A stretch of 64,000 bases of DNA from Chamaecrista fasciculata (taxonomy: Eukaryota > Streptophyta > Magnoliopsida > Fabales > Fabaceae). The notes under the pieces are model-generated. The model was not told the DNA's origin. It was given only the letters and a program-made list of their open reading frames with translations, and ran no database searches. Shown in pieces: positions 23,261 to 34,740 of the stretch. The stretch spans positions 271,833 to 335,832 of the forward strand of contig QANZ01043121.1 in assembly GCA_003254925.1 (NCBI GenBank). The letters are read 5' to 3'. How positions within the stretch are numbered: the stretch's first letter is position 1; the number at the start of each line of letters is the position of its first letter. The translations under genes and the position numbers were made by a program.

Positions 23261-23445
23261 AATTAATTAATTAATTAATTTAAATTAATCATATTTGGAG
23301 TTTAATCCTGATTAATTCGGATTTGTCTCACGTCGCGTATTTAGTTATAGTAAGAAAGATAATTTACCTTCACAAGATCTCAAAGATGGGACGATCAATT
23401 AATTTTGAAAATATTTTAATGTATTATATTTGATTCATATATATA

Positions 23446-23718
23446 CTCTCTCCGGTACTATATATCTGATATTTAAGGTTAGTGCACATATATAAAGAAA
23501 ATGATTAGCTCAACTAAAATGAAGAGAAAAATTAGATAAAAAGACTAAAATAACCCTATTAAATTACTTGGAAAATGTTTATTCATTTATGATTCTACTA
23601 TATTTAATAGGGATAAAATGGTAAAAAAATAATTATGATCTCTTGAATTTATAAAACATCAAATATTTTAGAATAAAAAGAGTTTTCCAAAACATCATAT
23701 ATTTAGAACCGGAAGGAG
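23446..23718. mobile_element. Stowaway-like MITE
   Basis: Ends CTCTCTCCGGTACTATATAT and ATATTTAGAACCGGAAGGAG are inverted and flanked by TA on both sides (23444-23445 and 23719-23720). The CTCCNTCCG-type terminus with TA duplication is diagnostic of Tc1/mariner-type Stowaway MITEs. About 273 bp. Confidence 0.75.
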
Positions 23719-23720
23719 TA

Positions 23721-23800
23721 TTAAATATTAAGAAGAATTGTATTTTCTCACTTTAAATTATTAAATATTAAGAAGAATTGTATTTTCTCACTTTAAATTA
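23721..23800. repeat. perfect 40-bp tandem duplication
   Basis: Bases 23721-23760 and 23761-23800 are identical. It starts immediately after the TA of the Stowaway MITE. Confidence 0.95.
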
Positions 23801-24962
23801 CGTATTCAATACCCTAAGCTTATTAATTACATTCAAGTTTCTTCCATTTTTTTTATCAAGTTCATTGTATGTACATGGTGTAAATGATATCTTTATTATT
23901 ATTCAACTTTATAATTCAAAATATATTTTATATTTGTTTTTAAATCTTGTTAAAATTGTAACTTTTTATTCTATTTTTTTTAAATTTAGTTATTTAACTA
24001 ATACAATTATTTTTATGAGATTCGGTGTACTTTTATTTTATGTTTCAAGTAAATATGTTATAATTTAAATAAATATATTCAAATAGAAATAATAAAAAAA
24101 TAAATTAAATAAAAAATATAAAAAATAATTAATCTAATAATATTCTCTTAAAAATTAAATTAAAATAACTTTTTAAAATATGATATTTTTTTAAAATAAA
24201 ATATTTATCTAGAAACATCAACGAGTTTCACAAATTATTAATTATATATATTTAAAGTTATAAAATTTAATATTAATTAGTGCAATTATGTCATTCAAAA
24301 CGTATTCAACTCAGATGAAATATAAAATATATAAAAGTTAATGGACGGTGAAAACTTGCTATGAAATCAATAGACTAAGGGGTAATTATATTATTGCATT
24401 TCAGAAACTAAAAGGCATTGCAATTGAGTGCATAATTCGAGATGGTAAAATGCAATTCACACTGTAACTAAATTTAAATATTAAAAAAATAAAAGAAATA
24501 ATGGAAAATTAAAAGAATAGTCGCCTTAATTAGCCTCTATTTATTTATGGCCTCAAAACCAATAAAATGTACATTATGCTTCAAATTTTATGTATTAGTT
24601 TTGTAAATTTTTAGCCAAAAAATGTTGTAAATTAAAATTTAATTCAATAATAAAAAATACAATTTTTCTTAATAAATTAGTGACAATTGTTATTGCTGAG
24701 CCTCATTGTCCAGGATGGCATAATTGAGCTTCCATCATTCATATGATGAGCTACCAATAGCTACCAATTGTTCATATTTTTTTCTTATATAGCAGCTACT
24801 ATATTTTATAGAATATTTTTTTATTATATTTGAAATTAATTCCAGAAAATAGATCTTAATTAAGAACATGAGCTTATATGGTTACTTAATAATTGTTTTC
24901 GATTTTGTATATATTATAATATTATTATTATTATTTAAAAGCTTCCATTAAAAAATGTAATT
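23801..24962. other. very AT-rich intergenic DNA
   Basis: Nearly all A/T with long homopolymers. The open frames here are composition artefacts. No gene seen. Confidence 0.6.
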
Positions 24963-25230
24963 GAGTAAACTACTAAATTGGTCCCTGGATTATTGACTCG
25001 CTGACAGATTGGTCCCTGAATTTAGGAAATTGACAAATAGGTCCCCGAATTTTTCTAATGTTTGTCAAATAGGTCCTTCTGTTCGGGGACCTATTTGACT
25101 AACGTTAGAAAAATTTGGGGACCTATTAGACTTGTTAGAAAAATTCGGGGACCTATTTGTCAATTTCCTAAATTCGGGGACCAATCTGTCAGCGAGCCAA
25201 TAATCCAGGGACTAATTTGGTAGTTTACTC
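24963..25230. mobile_element. MULE-type hairpin MITE with 9/10-bp TSD and near-identical arms
   Basis: The left end GAGTAAACTACTAAATTGGT and right end ACCAAATTAGTAGTTTACTC-like sequence pair along more than 100 bp with few mismatches. The direct repeat AAATGTAATT lies on both sides (24953-24962 and 25231-25240). Arm phrases are GACAGATTGGTCCCTGAATT and CAAATAGGTCCCCGAATTTT. Few mismatches between arms suggest recent mobility. Confidence 0.9.
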
Positions 25231-25240
25231 AAATGTAATT

Positions 25241-26904
25241 TGATGGGTTATCTGTAAGTACCTCTGTAAGTGTTCTCTGAGCTTGGAGGCCTACCCTGAC
25301 CTTGCACTAGGCACCATCCCCTCACCTAAATTTTTAATTTATAAAAAAAAATGTAGTTTAAATCAAGAACAAAGGATAAGTGACACATCTTTAAATTGCC
25401 AAGAAAGAGAGAGAGAGAAAGCTTCTTCTAGAATGATTTATGAATTAACTACTCTTAAAATATACTTCCCCTAATAAAACAAATCCCAAACAAATAAAAA
25501 TGAAAATATTGTTTTTAAAATTTAAATTATAGAATTATTAATTTAAACAAATAAATAGTGAAGGGTTTTTAAAGTACATTCTTTAAAAAACATTATATAC
25601 CTCATATATATATATATAAAATATAATATAATAACAATAATAATAACTAATGTATTCTATCTTTATATATTTCTACGATTAGATTATTAATAAGTAAATC
25701 TTTTGAAATAAATTTCTTTAATTTTTCTCTTTCTCGAATTATTAGTCCATAATTTATTTTATCGACTTTTGCGTCTTTGCTTACCTAATATTCAAATATC
25801 TTCTTTATACTTATACATGTTTGAATTACTTGAGATATGTTTCAATTTTCAATTAATTATATTCCATTCGGTTATGAATATATGTTTTTTTAAGGTTAAT
25901 AAATATAGACTAAGAAAATCATTAATTCATCTGAAATAAAAAAGAAATTTGAGATATTAAATTGTTCTTATTAAATTACTCATAGTTACTCTTACCAATT
26001 CAACCTCTACTAACTAATCTCTCCATTCTTTTTTGGAGAACTTTTTGTTTGTTCTAAAATATTTGATGTTTTACAAATTCAAGAGAACATTAATTATTTT
26101 TTTTACCATTCTATCCTTATTAAATATAGTAGAGTTATAAATGAATAAACATTTTTTTAGTAATTTAATAGGGATATAGTTTAGTCTTTTTATCTCATTT
26201 TTCTCTTCATTTTAGGTGAGCTAATCATTTTTTTTATTTGTGTGTATTTACCTTAAACATCATATATACAAGAACGGATGAAGTATTTAATAGGGATAAA
26301 ATTGTAAAAGAGTAATTAATATTCTCTTAATTTTGTAAAACATCAAATATTTAAAAAGAAAAATACTCTCCAACAAAACAGATATTCAGAAAAGAGAGGG
26401 AGTACCACATTATTTTTGTCTTTGATGTACTCATTCATAATCTTATCATTTTTTTCAATTTTTTTTTGTGTGGAGATATTTGATGATTTTTTTGGTTTTA
26501 CACATGCTTTTTTTTTTTTTTTCCTGAAATCAATTATATATGTTTGAAATATTATCAGACGTTAAATATAAACATTTATTACAATAAATATTCGAGCCAA
26601 AATTTATCTCTTACGATTGGAGTTGATTTTAACTCCCATAAATTATATTTGATGGTATTTGAAAGTTTAAAGTATAGCAGAATATCTTATATCAATTGTT
26701 TGTTTGTAATGCAGAAAATGGGATGTGTAATTAATTATTAAAATAAGAGGGAACTTTTCCCGTAGATGAGTATCTACTACACACACAGCTACTCCAATCA
26801 CACCTCACCACCTTCTTTTCTTCTTCTTCATACTCCTCGTGATTGAAATTAATAGATTCATCCCAAAACTTTACTCCCTTTTCAAATTCCCCCATATATA
26901 TATA
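25241..26904. other. AT-rich intergenic DNA with Stowaway-related debris
   Basis: Between about 26030 and 26400 there are pieces of Stowaway-like elements: AACGGATGAAGTA near 26273-26285 and GAGAGGGAGTA near 26393-26403, plus internal phrases (AATAGGGATAAAAT, ACATCAAATATTT) shared with the MITE at 23446. The two seem rearranged. No coding gene. Confidence 0.5.
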
Positions 26905-27199
26905 GGCCAACATGCAAATTTGGTCCTATATATTTTGTTCAGTTTCCAATTTGGTCCTTTATATTTTTTTGTTGCAGTTTTGGTCCTATATCTTTGCAAA
27001 AGATCCCAATTTCGATTCCCTATTATTTTTGGTCCCGTAACTTTTAGTAAAGTTACAGAATTAGTCTTATATCTTTGTAAAAGTATCAACCATTAGTTAG
27101 TCCTTTTGTAAAAATATGGGACCAAAAGTGCAACAAAAAAAAAATATGGGGCCTAATTGGGAACTGAACAAAAAATATAGGACCAAATTTACACTTCAG
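26905..27199. mobile_element. hairpin element upstream of the MYB gene
   Basis: The left arm (GGCCAACATGCAAATTTGGT) and right arm (ACCAAATTTACACTTCAGT) pair, with 'CCTATATATTTTGTTCAGTT' mirrored by AACTGAACAAAAAATATAGG. It lies about 750 bp upstream of the MYB start codon. The 3' flank is shared with that of the element at 7000-7384. Confidence 0.7.
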
Positions 27200-27884
27200 T
27201 ATATATATCTTATATTATATGGCTCCACCCCTTTCTGATCGTCTTTATTTTTTTAACTTTAGGCTAAACTTTAATTAACCAATAAAAAATATATTATTAT
27301 AAATTAAATAAAAAACTAGAAAGTAGGTTGGGAAATACCAAAGCCTATTTTTTTTAGACCAAAACCTCATTTGGGTCTATAATATTTACCATCAATTTTA
27401 TTTTGATTCCTAATATTTGCGTGCCCGCTGTATATAATATTCTCTATGTTTTCTTTCCCTTTTTTTATTCCTATACTCAGTCAGTCTTTCCTGCTGCTTA
27501 CCTTAGCTTATCTAAATTCTTTACTATTATTTCTTCTCTTTTCTCTATTCAATCCTATATCCACACACCCAACAAAAAAAAAAAAAAACTGTTTGTTTCT
27601 TTTGTTTTCTTTTCTTTTCCAATCATTCTCTTAACTCTTACCTTTTTTTCTTTCCTCCTCATAATTCTTCGCTCTGTTTTCAAATTCCCTTTTCTGTGTA
27701 CCCATTCTTGAAGAAACTACCATAAACCTCAACTTCATAATTATCAATCTCCCTCTCACTTCCCTTTTCTGAAATTTCCTTCTCTCTCTGCTTCAGATCT
27801 CGCGCCTCAAACCAATCACACACCATATTCGTCTTCAATTTCATAATTATATTCTGATTTGCTCGCATTTCTCTCTTCGATTCC

Positions 27885-27896
27885 ATGGCTCCGTAG
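27885..27896 (+). promoter_or_regulatory. candidate minimal uORF in MYB leader
   Basis: ATG GCT CCG TAG sits 56 nt upstream of the MYB start codon, in a CT-rich region (27430-27880) that looks like a plant 5' leader. If transcribed, it is a three-codon upstream frame that could reduce initiation at the main ATG. The transcription start is not visible, so this is inference. Confidence 0.35.
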
Positions 27897-27952
27897 ATTA
27901 TAGCGAGTGTTTTTGTTTGTTCGATTGTTGAAATTGGAGGCGCGAGTGATCG

Positions 27953-29599
27953 ATGAAGTGGGAAATGGGGGTATTTACGGCGGCGGAATCGAGATTCTCC
28001 GGCGGCGCTTGCGGCGGCGAGTCGAATTGGAGCGTGGAAGAGAACAAGAGGTTCGAGAACGCTTTGGCGGTGTACGACAAGGAAACGCCAGATCGGTGGC
28101 AGAAAGTGGCGGCGATGTTACCGGGGAAGACGATCGGAGATGTGATGAAGCAGTATAAGAAGCTTGAGGACGATGTTATTAACATTGAAGCTGGTCTCGT
28201 CTCTGTTCCTGAGTATAGTATTAATACTAGTGCTAATACTACTACTACGCCTTTTACCTTAGATTATTGGGTGAACTCTTCTTCTGGGGTTGATGTTTCT
28301 AGAGGAGGAGGAGGAATCCATGGTGGAAAGAAATCGTCGCCTTCGTCTTCTTCTTCTTCAGGAAGACCTAATTCTGAGCACGAAAGGAAGAAAGGAGTCC
28401 CATGGACTGAAGAAGAACACAAGTAAGTAATTAATACTCTCTAGTATATATTCCTTCAGCAGTGAGATTGAGTCTATAAGGATTAGTCTCTCACATTAAT
28501 TAGTACTGAACTTGGAACACGATTAATTACCTCATACATAAGAAAGGGCGCTAGCCCACGAGACTCTCACTAGGTGGGGTTTAGGGAGGGTCAAGATGTA
28601 CGCAGCCTTACCCTGCTTTGCAGAAAGGCTGTTTCTAAGATTTGAACTCGTGATCTCTTGGTCACCGGGCTAACTGTTTAAGAAAAAAAAAATCTACTAA
28701 TCCTGGAAGAATTGGTTTAGAAATGGGATGATGATAGATGGATGATTATTGATTCATATGGCCAATGAACAAAAGAACTGTTTATGATTTTTGTTAGCAA
28801 CAGTGACTACAGGTTGACAGATTCAAAAAAGTGATAGTAAAATATTGAAACAGTACTTAAAAAGGAGGCATGAGTGTCAGATATATAGCTAGTACTATAC
28901 ACCAACTTGTTATTAAGTATATAGATTTATGTATGTTTACACCGAGAAACAGTAATTTTATGTTAGCAATCTCGAGGCATATGTAGTAGTAGTAAATTAA
29001 GAATTAAAGTTGTTGATGAAATCATTGTATTGTATTGTATACACAGACTGTTCCTGTTGGGGCTAAAGAAGCATGGGAAAGGAGATTGGAGGAACATATC
29101 TCGGAATTTCGTGCTGACTCGAACACCAACTCAGGTAGCTAGCCATGCCCAGAAGTATTTCATCAGGCAGCTTTCTGGAGGGAAGGATAAGAGAAGAGCT
29201 AGCATTCATGATATCACCACTGTGAATCTCACAGACCCCATTAATATTAATCCTAATCCTAATCCTAATCCAACCCCATCTTCTCCTTCACAAACATCAT
29301 TGTTGAACCCCCAAAAACAACAAGCTTCTGGTCTTTCTACATCACCACAGTTTCATCATCAATGGAGCCATCATAATCATCATCAGCAGCAGCAGCAGCA
29401 GGATTATGATGGAATGGCTATGGCTATGGCTGCTCTCAGTGATATTCCTTCTTATGGTGGTGATATTGATGAGTATAATAATAATAATAATAATGAGTCC
29501 TCCTGCTATGGGTTTAGAATATTGCAGGGCCAGAGTGAATTTCTGCACAGAAGTGCTCTTCTTCATCAGGCTCAGAACATGGTGTTCCACATGCCATGA
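27953..29599 (+). CDS. DIVARICATA-like MYB-related transcription factor (two exons)
   Basis: Exons 27953-28422 and 29047-29599 join with a GT-AG intron into 340 codons. The first SANT/MYB domain (about residues 25-76, [20 protein letters not shown]...[13 protein letters not shown]) is the N-terminal divergent MYB of the DIVARICATA/RADIALIS group. The second MYB (about 145-200) has [20 protein letters not shown]...WRNISRNFV and the diagnostic SHAQKYF at 189-195; the intron splits it at the Lys codon. In this family the second MYB binds DNA and the first mediates protein contact. A Ser-rich linker lies between them. The C-terminal tail has a PNPNPNP repeat and His, Gln and Asn runs. The length is normal for the family. 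It acts in the nucleus as a transcriptional regulator; targets cannot be inferred. Start chosen as the first ATG before the SANT domain. Confidence 0.93.
28541..28681 (-). mobile_element. Au-like SINE in the MYB intron
   Basis: On the minus strand the tRNA-like part (GGTGACCAAGAGATCACGAG then TTCAAATCTTAG) is followed by AAACAGCC...GCAAAGCAGGGTAAGG and CTGCGTACATCTTGACCC. These are the conserved body motifs of the angiosperm Au SINE family. It lies inside the intron of the MYB gene in antisense orientation. Confidence 0.8.
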
Positions 29600-30799
29600 T
29601 GATTGATGACATGTAATAATGTGATGTAGTAGTACTAGTCGTGGGTGGTTAATTGATGATTCTTATTGGATTATTATTATTGTTGATGGTGATGGCTTAG
29701 ACTAGATTATAATTAATAACCAATAAATGGAGCTTTTGATTTGCTTTGTGGAGCTGCTGATGAAATGTTTGTGCTCTATATATGTGAATATCTTACATTA
29801 TTGGGATATTTAGTTCTTGGATTATTCAACATGGCATTATAATTTGGTTCTTGATTATTAACTGTATTGAGTCAAACCTCAAGTGGGTTTTGCTTTCTTG
29901 TCTAAAAATGTTGATGGGTTTTCATCTTGAAGAGGATCACATGAAGATCCTAAGTATATAACTTATATGGCCTAAGCTTAAAGTTTATGAAGTTCTTTCA
30001 GAACAGTGTCACATCTGTCAAACCTTTTAAGCTATATGCAGTTTACATGAATGTTTTCTTATTAGTTTTATAAAAACGTGAGGTGATGTGTTATAAATTA
30101 ATACCAAACTATCAATTAAAAAAAATCAATTTTAAAAGAAGTGATTTTGAAATCAACGAGATATGTTATAAGTCAATTTTACTAGAAAGAAATATCTTCG
30201 TGGAAAAGCCCATAGAATAATCTGTCTGTTGTATATACTACTAGTCTAGATTCTGATAAGATGGCCAATCCATAAAGAAAAACGGCAGATTCTGATAACA
30301 CATATTTATAAAATTTCTTAGAAACACATAGAAGACCGATTAAGAGGACCATTTTAATTAAGAAAGTAAAATCCTCAAAAGGAGCTATTCAAAGGATTTT
30401 GCAAACTTTAACAATAAAAATAATTTGCTAACATTCATTTTTGAATATAATGTCAATAAAATTTAAGATTATATCAGATTTGTCATCACATTTCAATTTG
30501 CATCTCTAACAAAATAATTAAATTGATTGTAAGTATATTTTTTTATGAACCAAACAATCTTGTGATTTTATCTTTTAAGAACTAAATTAAAATTATTAAT
30601 TGTATACTTTTTCCTTTTAGGGTTAGCAACTAGTCTTTGAGGTCCCTTAATTGTGATAGAGAGAGACAAAAAGGTAGCACTGAGATTAGTGTGTGCAGAA
30701 TGATGAAGCCAAAAGTGTAGCACATGTTAAGCAACAAAGAATTATTTTTTTAAAAGTGACTCATCCCAACATAAAAGGTAAAATTAAAGTTAATTTAAA
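29600..30799. other. MYB 3' flank and intergenic DNA
   Basis: The first roughly 150 bp (containing AATAAATGG near 29723) are plausible 3' UTR with a polyadenylation signal. The rest is AT-rich with no further gene. Confidence 0.5.
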
Positions 30800-31070
30800 G
30801 AGTAAACTAAGAATTTGGTCCCTGAAAGATTACTGAGCCAACAACTCGGTCCCTGAAAGATTGAAATGTACAATTTGATCATTGAAAGATAAAAATGCTA
30901 TACCAATTAGTCCTTTTTATGGACTAAATATATAGTATACCGTTTTAATATTTCAATGACTAAAATGCATATCGTTTTGATCTTTCAATGATTAAATTGT
31001 ACATTTTAATCTTTCAGAAACTGAGTTGTCAGCTCGGTGATCTTTTAAAGACTAAATTATTAGTTTACTC
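30800..31070. mobile_element. MULE-type hairpin MITE with 9-bp TSD
   Basis: Ends GAGTAAACTAAGAATTTGGT and AAATTATTAGTTTACTC pair. A perfect TAATTTAAA lies on both sides (30791-30799 and 31071-31079). Same terminal family (GAGTAAACTA) as 24963-25230 and 58181-58443, with more diverged arms. Confidence 0.85.
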
Positions 31071-31110
31071 TAATTTAAACCAGCAATTTGTTAATTATGA
31101 TAATAATTTA

Positions 31111-31615
31111 GGTTAAAGGGTCATTGTGGTCCTAAATGTATGCCCTAATGTTCATTTTGGTCCATTATGTTTCAAAATGTTCAAATTGGTCCTAAATATT
31201 TGTAAAATGTTTCATTTTGGTCCCAAACTATTGAATATGCTTGTTTCAAGTTCAAAACTGACGAATTTAGAGCTACATATTGTTCTCGAAGAGTACGTTC
31301 TCTATTCAGTTGGAGCTGTCAGCAAACGAGGTCAAATCAGTCCTAAAATAGACCTCTTGTTTCATGGTCAAACAAGCAAAGTTGGTCATATCTCTCTCAT
31401 TTCAAATTTGAATGCGATGAATTCAGAGCTACGAGTTCCTTTTAACAAGTCATTTGAATTTAAAATGAGAGACAAGATAAATATGAAAAAATTCAATAGT
31501 TTGAGATCAAAATAAATCATTTTGCTAACATTTAGGATCAATTTAAACATTTTAAAATATAATGGATCAAAATAAATATTAGGACATACATTTAGAACCA
31601 AAATAACCATTGACC
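31111..31615. mobile_element. hairpin element carrying the 'GACGAATT/ATGACC' module
   Basis: The left arm GGTTAAAGGGTCATTGTGGT continues CCTAAATGTATGCCCTAATG. The right arm is its complement, ending ACCATTGACC. The centre contains two inverted copies of a module with ATCTCTCTCATTTCAAATTT and GCGATGAATTCAGAGCTAC. The left arm is nearly identical to that of 36918-37455. No clean target duplication. Confidence 0.75.
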
Positions 31616-32139
31616 AAGATGTCGTGTGTGTAATAACTTCTCCGAATGGCATGGAGATCCTGTAGCGTTGTGTTTTAAATTTATTTTAACAGCAAATATA
31701 TTTAATTACTAGGATTCGTCGAAATTAATTAAGAAAGAATGATGAATAAAGAAAACATTAATGGAAACCCACTAATAAAATGTGTTCATTAAAAGGTTCA
31801 AGTATTATTTGCAGGTACACCTGTGCATAAGTCATAAATATATATATAGATATGTATGTATATATAGATATGTATTTATGTATATTGATATGCATCTCTA
31901 ACTCTACTGGGGAAGGTTCATTTGGTGAAATACCATTAGAAATCATGATTAAATTACGAGGTAAAATAATAGCACCCCCCATATTATAGGTGGCCAAAAT
32001 GTTTAAAATATAAATTAGTACACATGGCTAATTATTAAACAATATTTCATTTATTTTAGGCTTAAGTGCACTTTTGGTCCCATAACTATGACAAAGGTTT
32101 CATTTTGGTCCCATAACTTTTTTTGTTGCAATTTTGGTC
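31616..32139. other. intergenic, ends in a truncated hairpin arm
   Basis: No gene. From about 32055 to the gap, 'CACTTTTGGTCCCATAACTA' phrases mark the left half of another hairpin element that is cut by the gap. Confidence 0.5.
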
Positions 32140-33089
32140 NNNNNNNNNNNNNNNNNNNNNNNNNNNNNNNNNNNNNNNNNNNNNNNNNNNNNNNNNNNNN
32201 NNNNNNNNNNNNNNNNNNNNNNNNNNNNNNNNNNNNNNNNNNNNNNNNNNNNNNNNNNNNNNNNNNNNNNNNNNNNNNNNNNNNNNNNNNNNNNNNNNNN
32301 NNNNNNNNNNNNNNNNNNNNNNNNNNNNNNNNNNNNNNNNNNNNNNNNNNNNNNNNNNNNNNNNNNNNNNNNNNNNNNNNNNNNNNNNNNNNNNNNNNNN
32401 NNNNNNNNNNNNNNNNNNNNNNNNNNNNNNNNNNNNNNNNNNNNNNNNNNNNNNNNNNNNNNNNNNNNNNNNNNNNNNNNNNNNNNNNNNNNNNNNNNNN
32501 NNNNNNNNNNNNNNNNNNNNNNNNNNNNNNNNNNNNNNNNNNNNNNNNNNNNNNNNNNNNNNNNNNNNNNNNNNNNNNNNNNNNNNNNNNNNNNNNNNNN
32601 NNNNNNNNNNNNNNNNNNNNNNNNNNNNNNNNNNNNNNNNNNNNNNNNNNNNNNNNNNNNNNNNNNNNNNNNNNNNNNNNNNNNNNNNNNNNNNNNNNNN
32701 NNNNNNNNNNNNNNNNNNNNNNNNNNNNNNNNNNNNNNNNNNNNNNNNNNNNNNNNNNNNNNNNNNNNNNNNNNNNNNNNNNNNNNNNNNNNNNNNNNNN
32801 NNNNNNNNNNNNNNNNNNNNNNNNNNNNNNNNNNNNNNNNNNNNNNNNNNNNNNNNNNNNNNNNNNNNNNNNNNNNNNNNNNNNNNNNNNNNNNNNNNNN
32901 NNNNNNNNNNNNNNNNNNNNNNNNNNNNNNNNNNNNNNNNNNNNNNNNNNNNNNNNNNNNNNNNNNNNNNNNNNNNNNNNNNNNNNNNNNNNNNNNNNNN
33001 NNNNNNNNNNNNNNNNNNNNNNNNNNNNNNNNNNNNNNNNNNNNNNNNNNNNNNNNNNNNNNNNNNNNNNNNNNNNNNNNNNNNNNNNN
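32140..33089. other. assembly gap (950 Ns)
   Basis: Unknown sequence. It separates a hairpin arm on the left from the 3' part of a Copia LTR on the right. Confidence 1.
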
Positions 33090-33425
33090 GTTCTTGATAA
33101 TTCAAGAAGAGTTCTTGAATTAAAAGAACACCCGTAGATAAAGGTTCCGGATTCACTTGAGAAGTGAAGGAGGCTAGCACCTAGGCATCTCCAAACTGTT
33201 CGTGTGGATTACCGGCGGAGGAAGGACGCGTCACGTGGACTTCTTGGAAACGCCTCGTTCAACTAAACGATTGAAACTCGTGAGGTATACCACTTGACCA
33301 AAAGTTTTAAATTCAGCTAGCGGATCCGTTCGGGAATTCTTGGACCTGGGCGTTTAAAGTTTTTTTTTTTTAATTTACAGTTTTTACTTGCTTCCGCTGC
33401 CTTAGGCGCCCTTGAATTCCCAACA
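33090..33425 (+). mobile_element. 3' end of a Copia LTR (same family), rest in gap
   Basis: It contains the family's marker blocks CAAACTGTTCGTGTGGATTA followed by CCGGCGGAGGAAGGAC, CTTCCGCTGC and a terminal CCCAACA at 33419-33425. Closest in layout to the LTR at 61144-63237 (shared TTTTAAATTCAGCTAGCGGA and T-run). Whether it is a solo LTR or the 3' LTR of a larger element is hidden by the gap. Confidence 0.8.
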
Positions 33426-34740
33426 CCATGTTAGTCACGCTTCGCATTCTTAGGACTCCCACTTCTTCCATGACTGGAGATTGTGGGTTTGAACGTGCGA
33501 AAGCTCTCTCCGGCCATCTCTTCACTCCTCTACTCTATAAATACTCCCATATCTCACTAGAAAAATGTTAGCTTCTATTCGTACCATGGTTAGGAAAACC
33601 GGACCGGACCAGCCGGTCGGACCGTGAATCGCTGGCCAGTCCGGTCCGAGTCGCAGAGAAAATCGGTCATGCAGAGAACCGGACGAAAACCGCTCGAACC
33701 GGCGTTGAACCGCCAAAACCGCCATGAACCGGCGGTTTGAGGTGTTCGGCCGGTTCAGGCGAAACATTTTTTTTTTTAAAAAAAATCTGATATGTTGAGT
33801 GAACCGTCGGAACCGGCTGAACCAGCGGTTTTGAGGGTTCATCCGGTTCACTTGTTGAGCTTGGTAGGCTTTGCAAAATCTAGAGTCTGACAGTGAGATT
33901 GAGAAGGAGAAGAAGATGAAGGGGAGTGGGAGTGAGAGAGTAAGTGGAATTAGGAGGAAGAATTAAAAAGATGAACTCAGATCTGATCTTCAAATCAATA
34001 GAGATAGCCGCTTGAAGATGCTCTGTTCGTTGCTCTGTTCTTTCCTCCATTGCTACCAGATCACGATTTGGCAGAGAGATGAGGGAAAAAGATCGGCACA
34101 TCGCCATCGAAAGAATCGGAGGTGAAGGAACGTCTTGGAGCGTTGTTCCAAAAGTGAATAGTTGATAAGCGTTGTTTCTAGTATTTAGGGTTTATTTTTT
34201 TTCTTGTGATTTTTTTTTAATTTATTTCCTTCTTTATTTTTGCTTGATTGTGGTTTAATTCCTTGATTGTGGATTATTTCCTTCTTGGTGGTTTGTTTCC
34301 GTTTTATTGTTTGGCTTGATTGTAGTTTATTATCTTGTTGACTTGTTTCCTTATTGTGTTTATTTGATTATATTTATATTATTATGACTCTTTATTAACT
34401 TAATTATGACATGTTAAATTTAAATTTTATTATATATAAAAAATTTTTGAATTATAATTAGTAATTTATTATTTTGTTGCTTTATTATTTATTAATATAT
34501 TATTTATTAATTAATTAATTTAAAAACGGTTCGACCCCGGTTGAACCCCGATTGAACCTTGAACCCCTCCTTTGACCGGTTCAATGTCCGGTCCGGTTTT
34601 AATAACATTGATTCATACTCTTAATTCTCAATTCGCTCACCCTCATAGCGAATTCCATTTAACTTAATCGTCGGAGTATCCTTCGCAAGTCCCTATGAAA
34701 TTTTTGCAGATTAGTTCGTGATTCATTGCTCTACTAGTTC
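33426..34740 (+). mobile_element. Gypsy-like LTR piece split by a hAT-like element
   Basis: Left of the insertion is a TATA box (CTCTATAAATACTCCC, about 33533-33548). Right of it, from 34611, is CTCAATTCGCTCACC and ACTTAATCGTCGGAGTATCC-TTCG. The order TATA, initiator region and 'CTTAA.CGTCGGAGT.TCCTT' is typical of plant Ty3-gypsy LTRs. No coding region is attached. Confidence 0.5.
33585..34610. mobile_element. hAT-like element rich in ACCGGTT motifs
   Basis: The inverted ends CATGGTTAGGAAAACCGGAC and GTCCGGTTTTAATAACATTG pair. The 8-bp flanks ATTCGTAC (33577-33584) and ATTCATAC (34611-34618) differ at one base, which fits the 8-bp duplication of hAT elements. Subterminal regions hold many AACCGGTTC-type units. 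A CT/GA-rich core around 33890-34140 has open frames on the minus strand, but no transposase domain, so it is non-autonomous. Confidence 0.75.

Noticed and set aside
29342-29606. Frames overlapping MYB exon 2 on other frames and strand
   Set aside because: Shadow frames produced by His, Gln and Asn codon runs of the real exon.
32086-33180. Long open frames across the gap
   Set aside because: They consist almost wholly of unknown residues from the N run.
33522-34107. Minus-strand frames in the hAT-like element as a gene
   Set aside because: They are reiterated Arg/Pro codons from ACCGGTT repeats and CT-rich sequence, with no transposase motifs.
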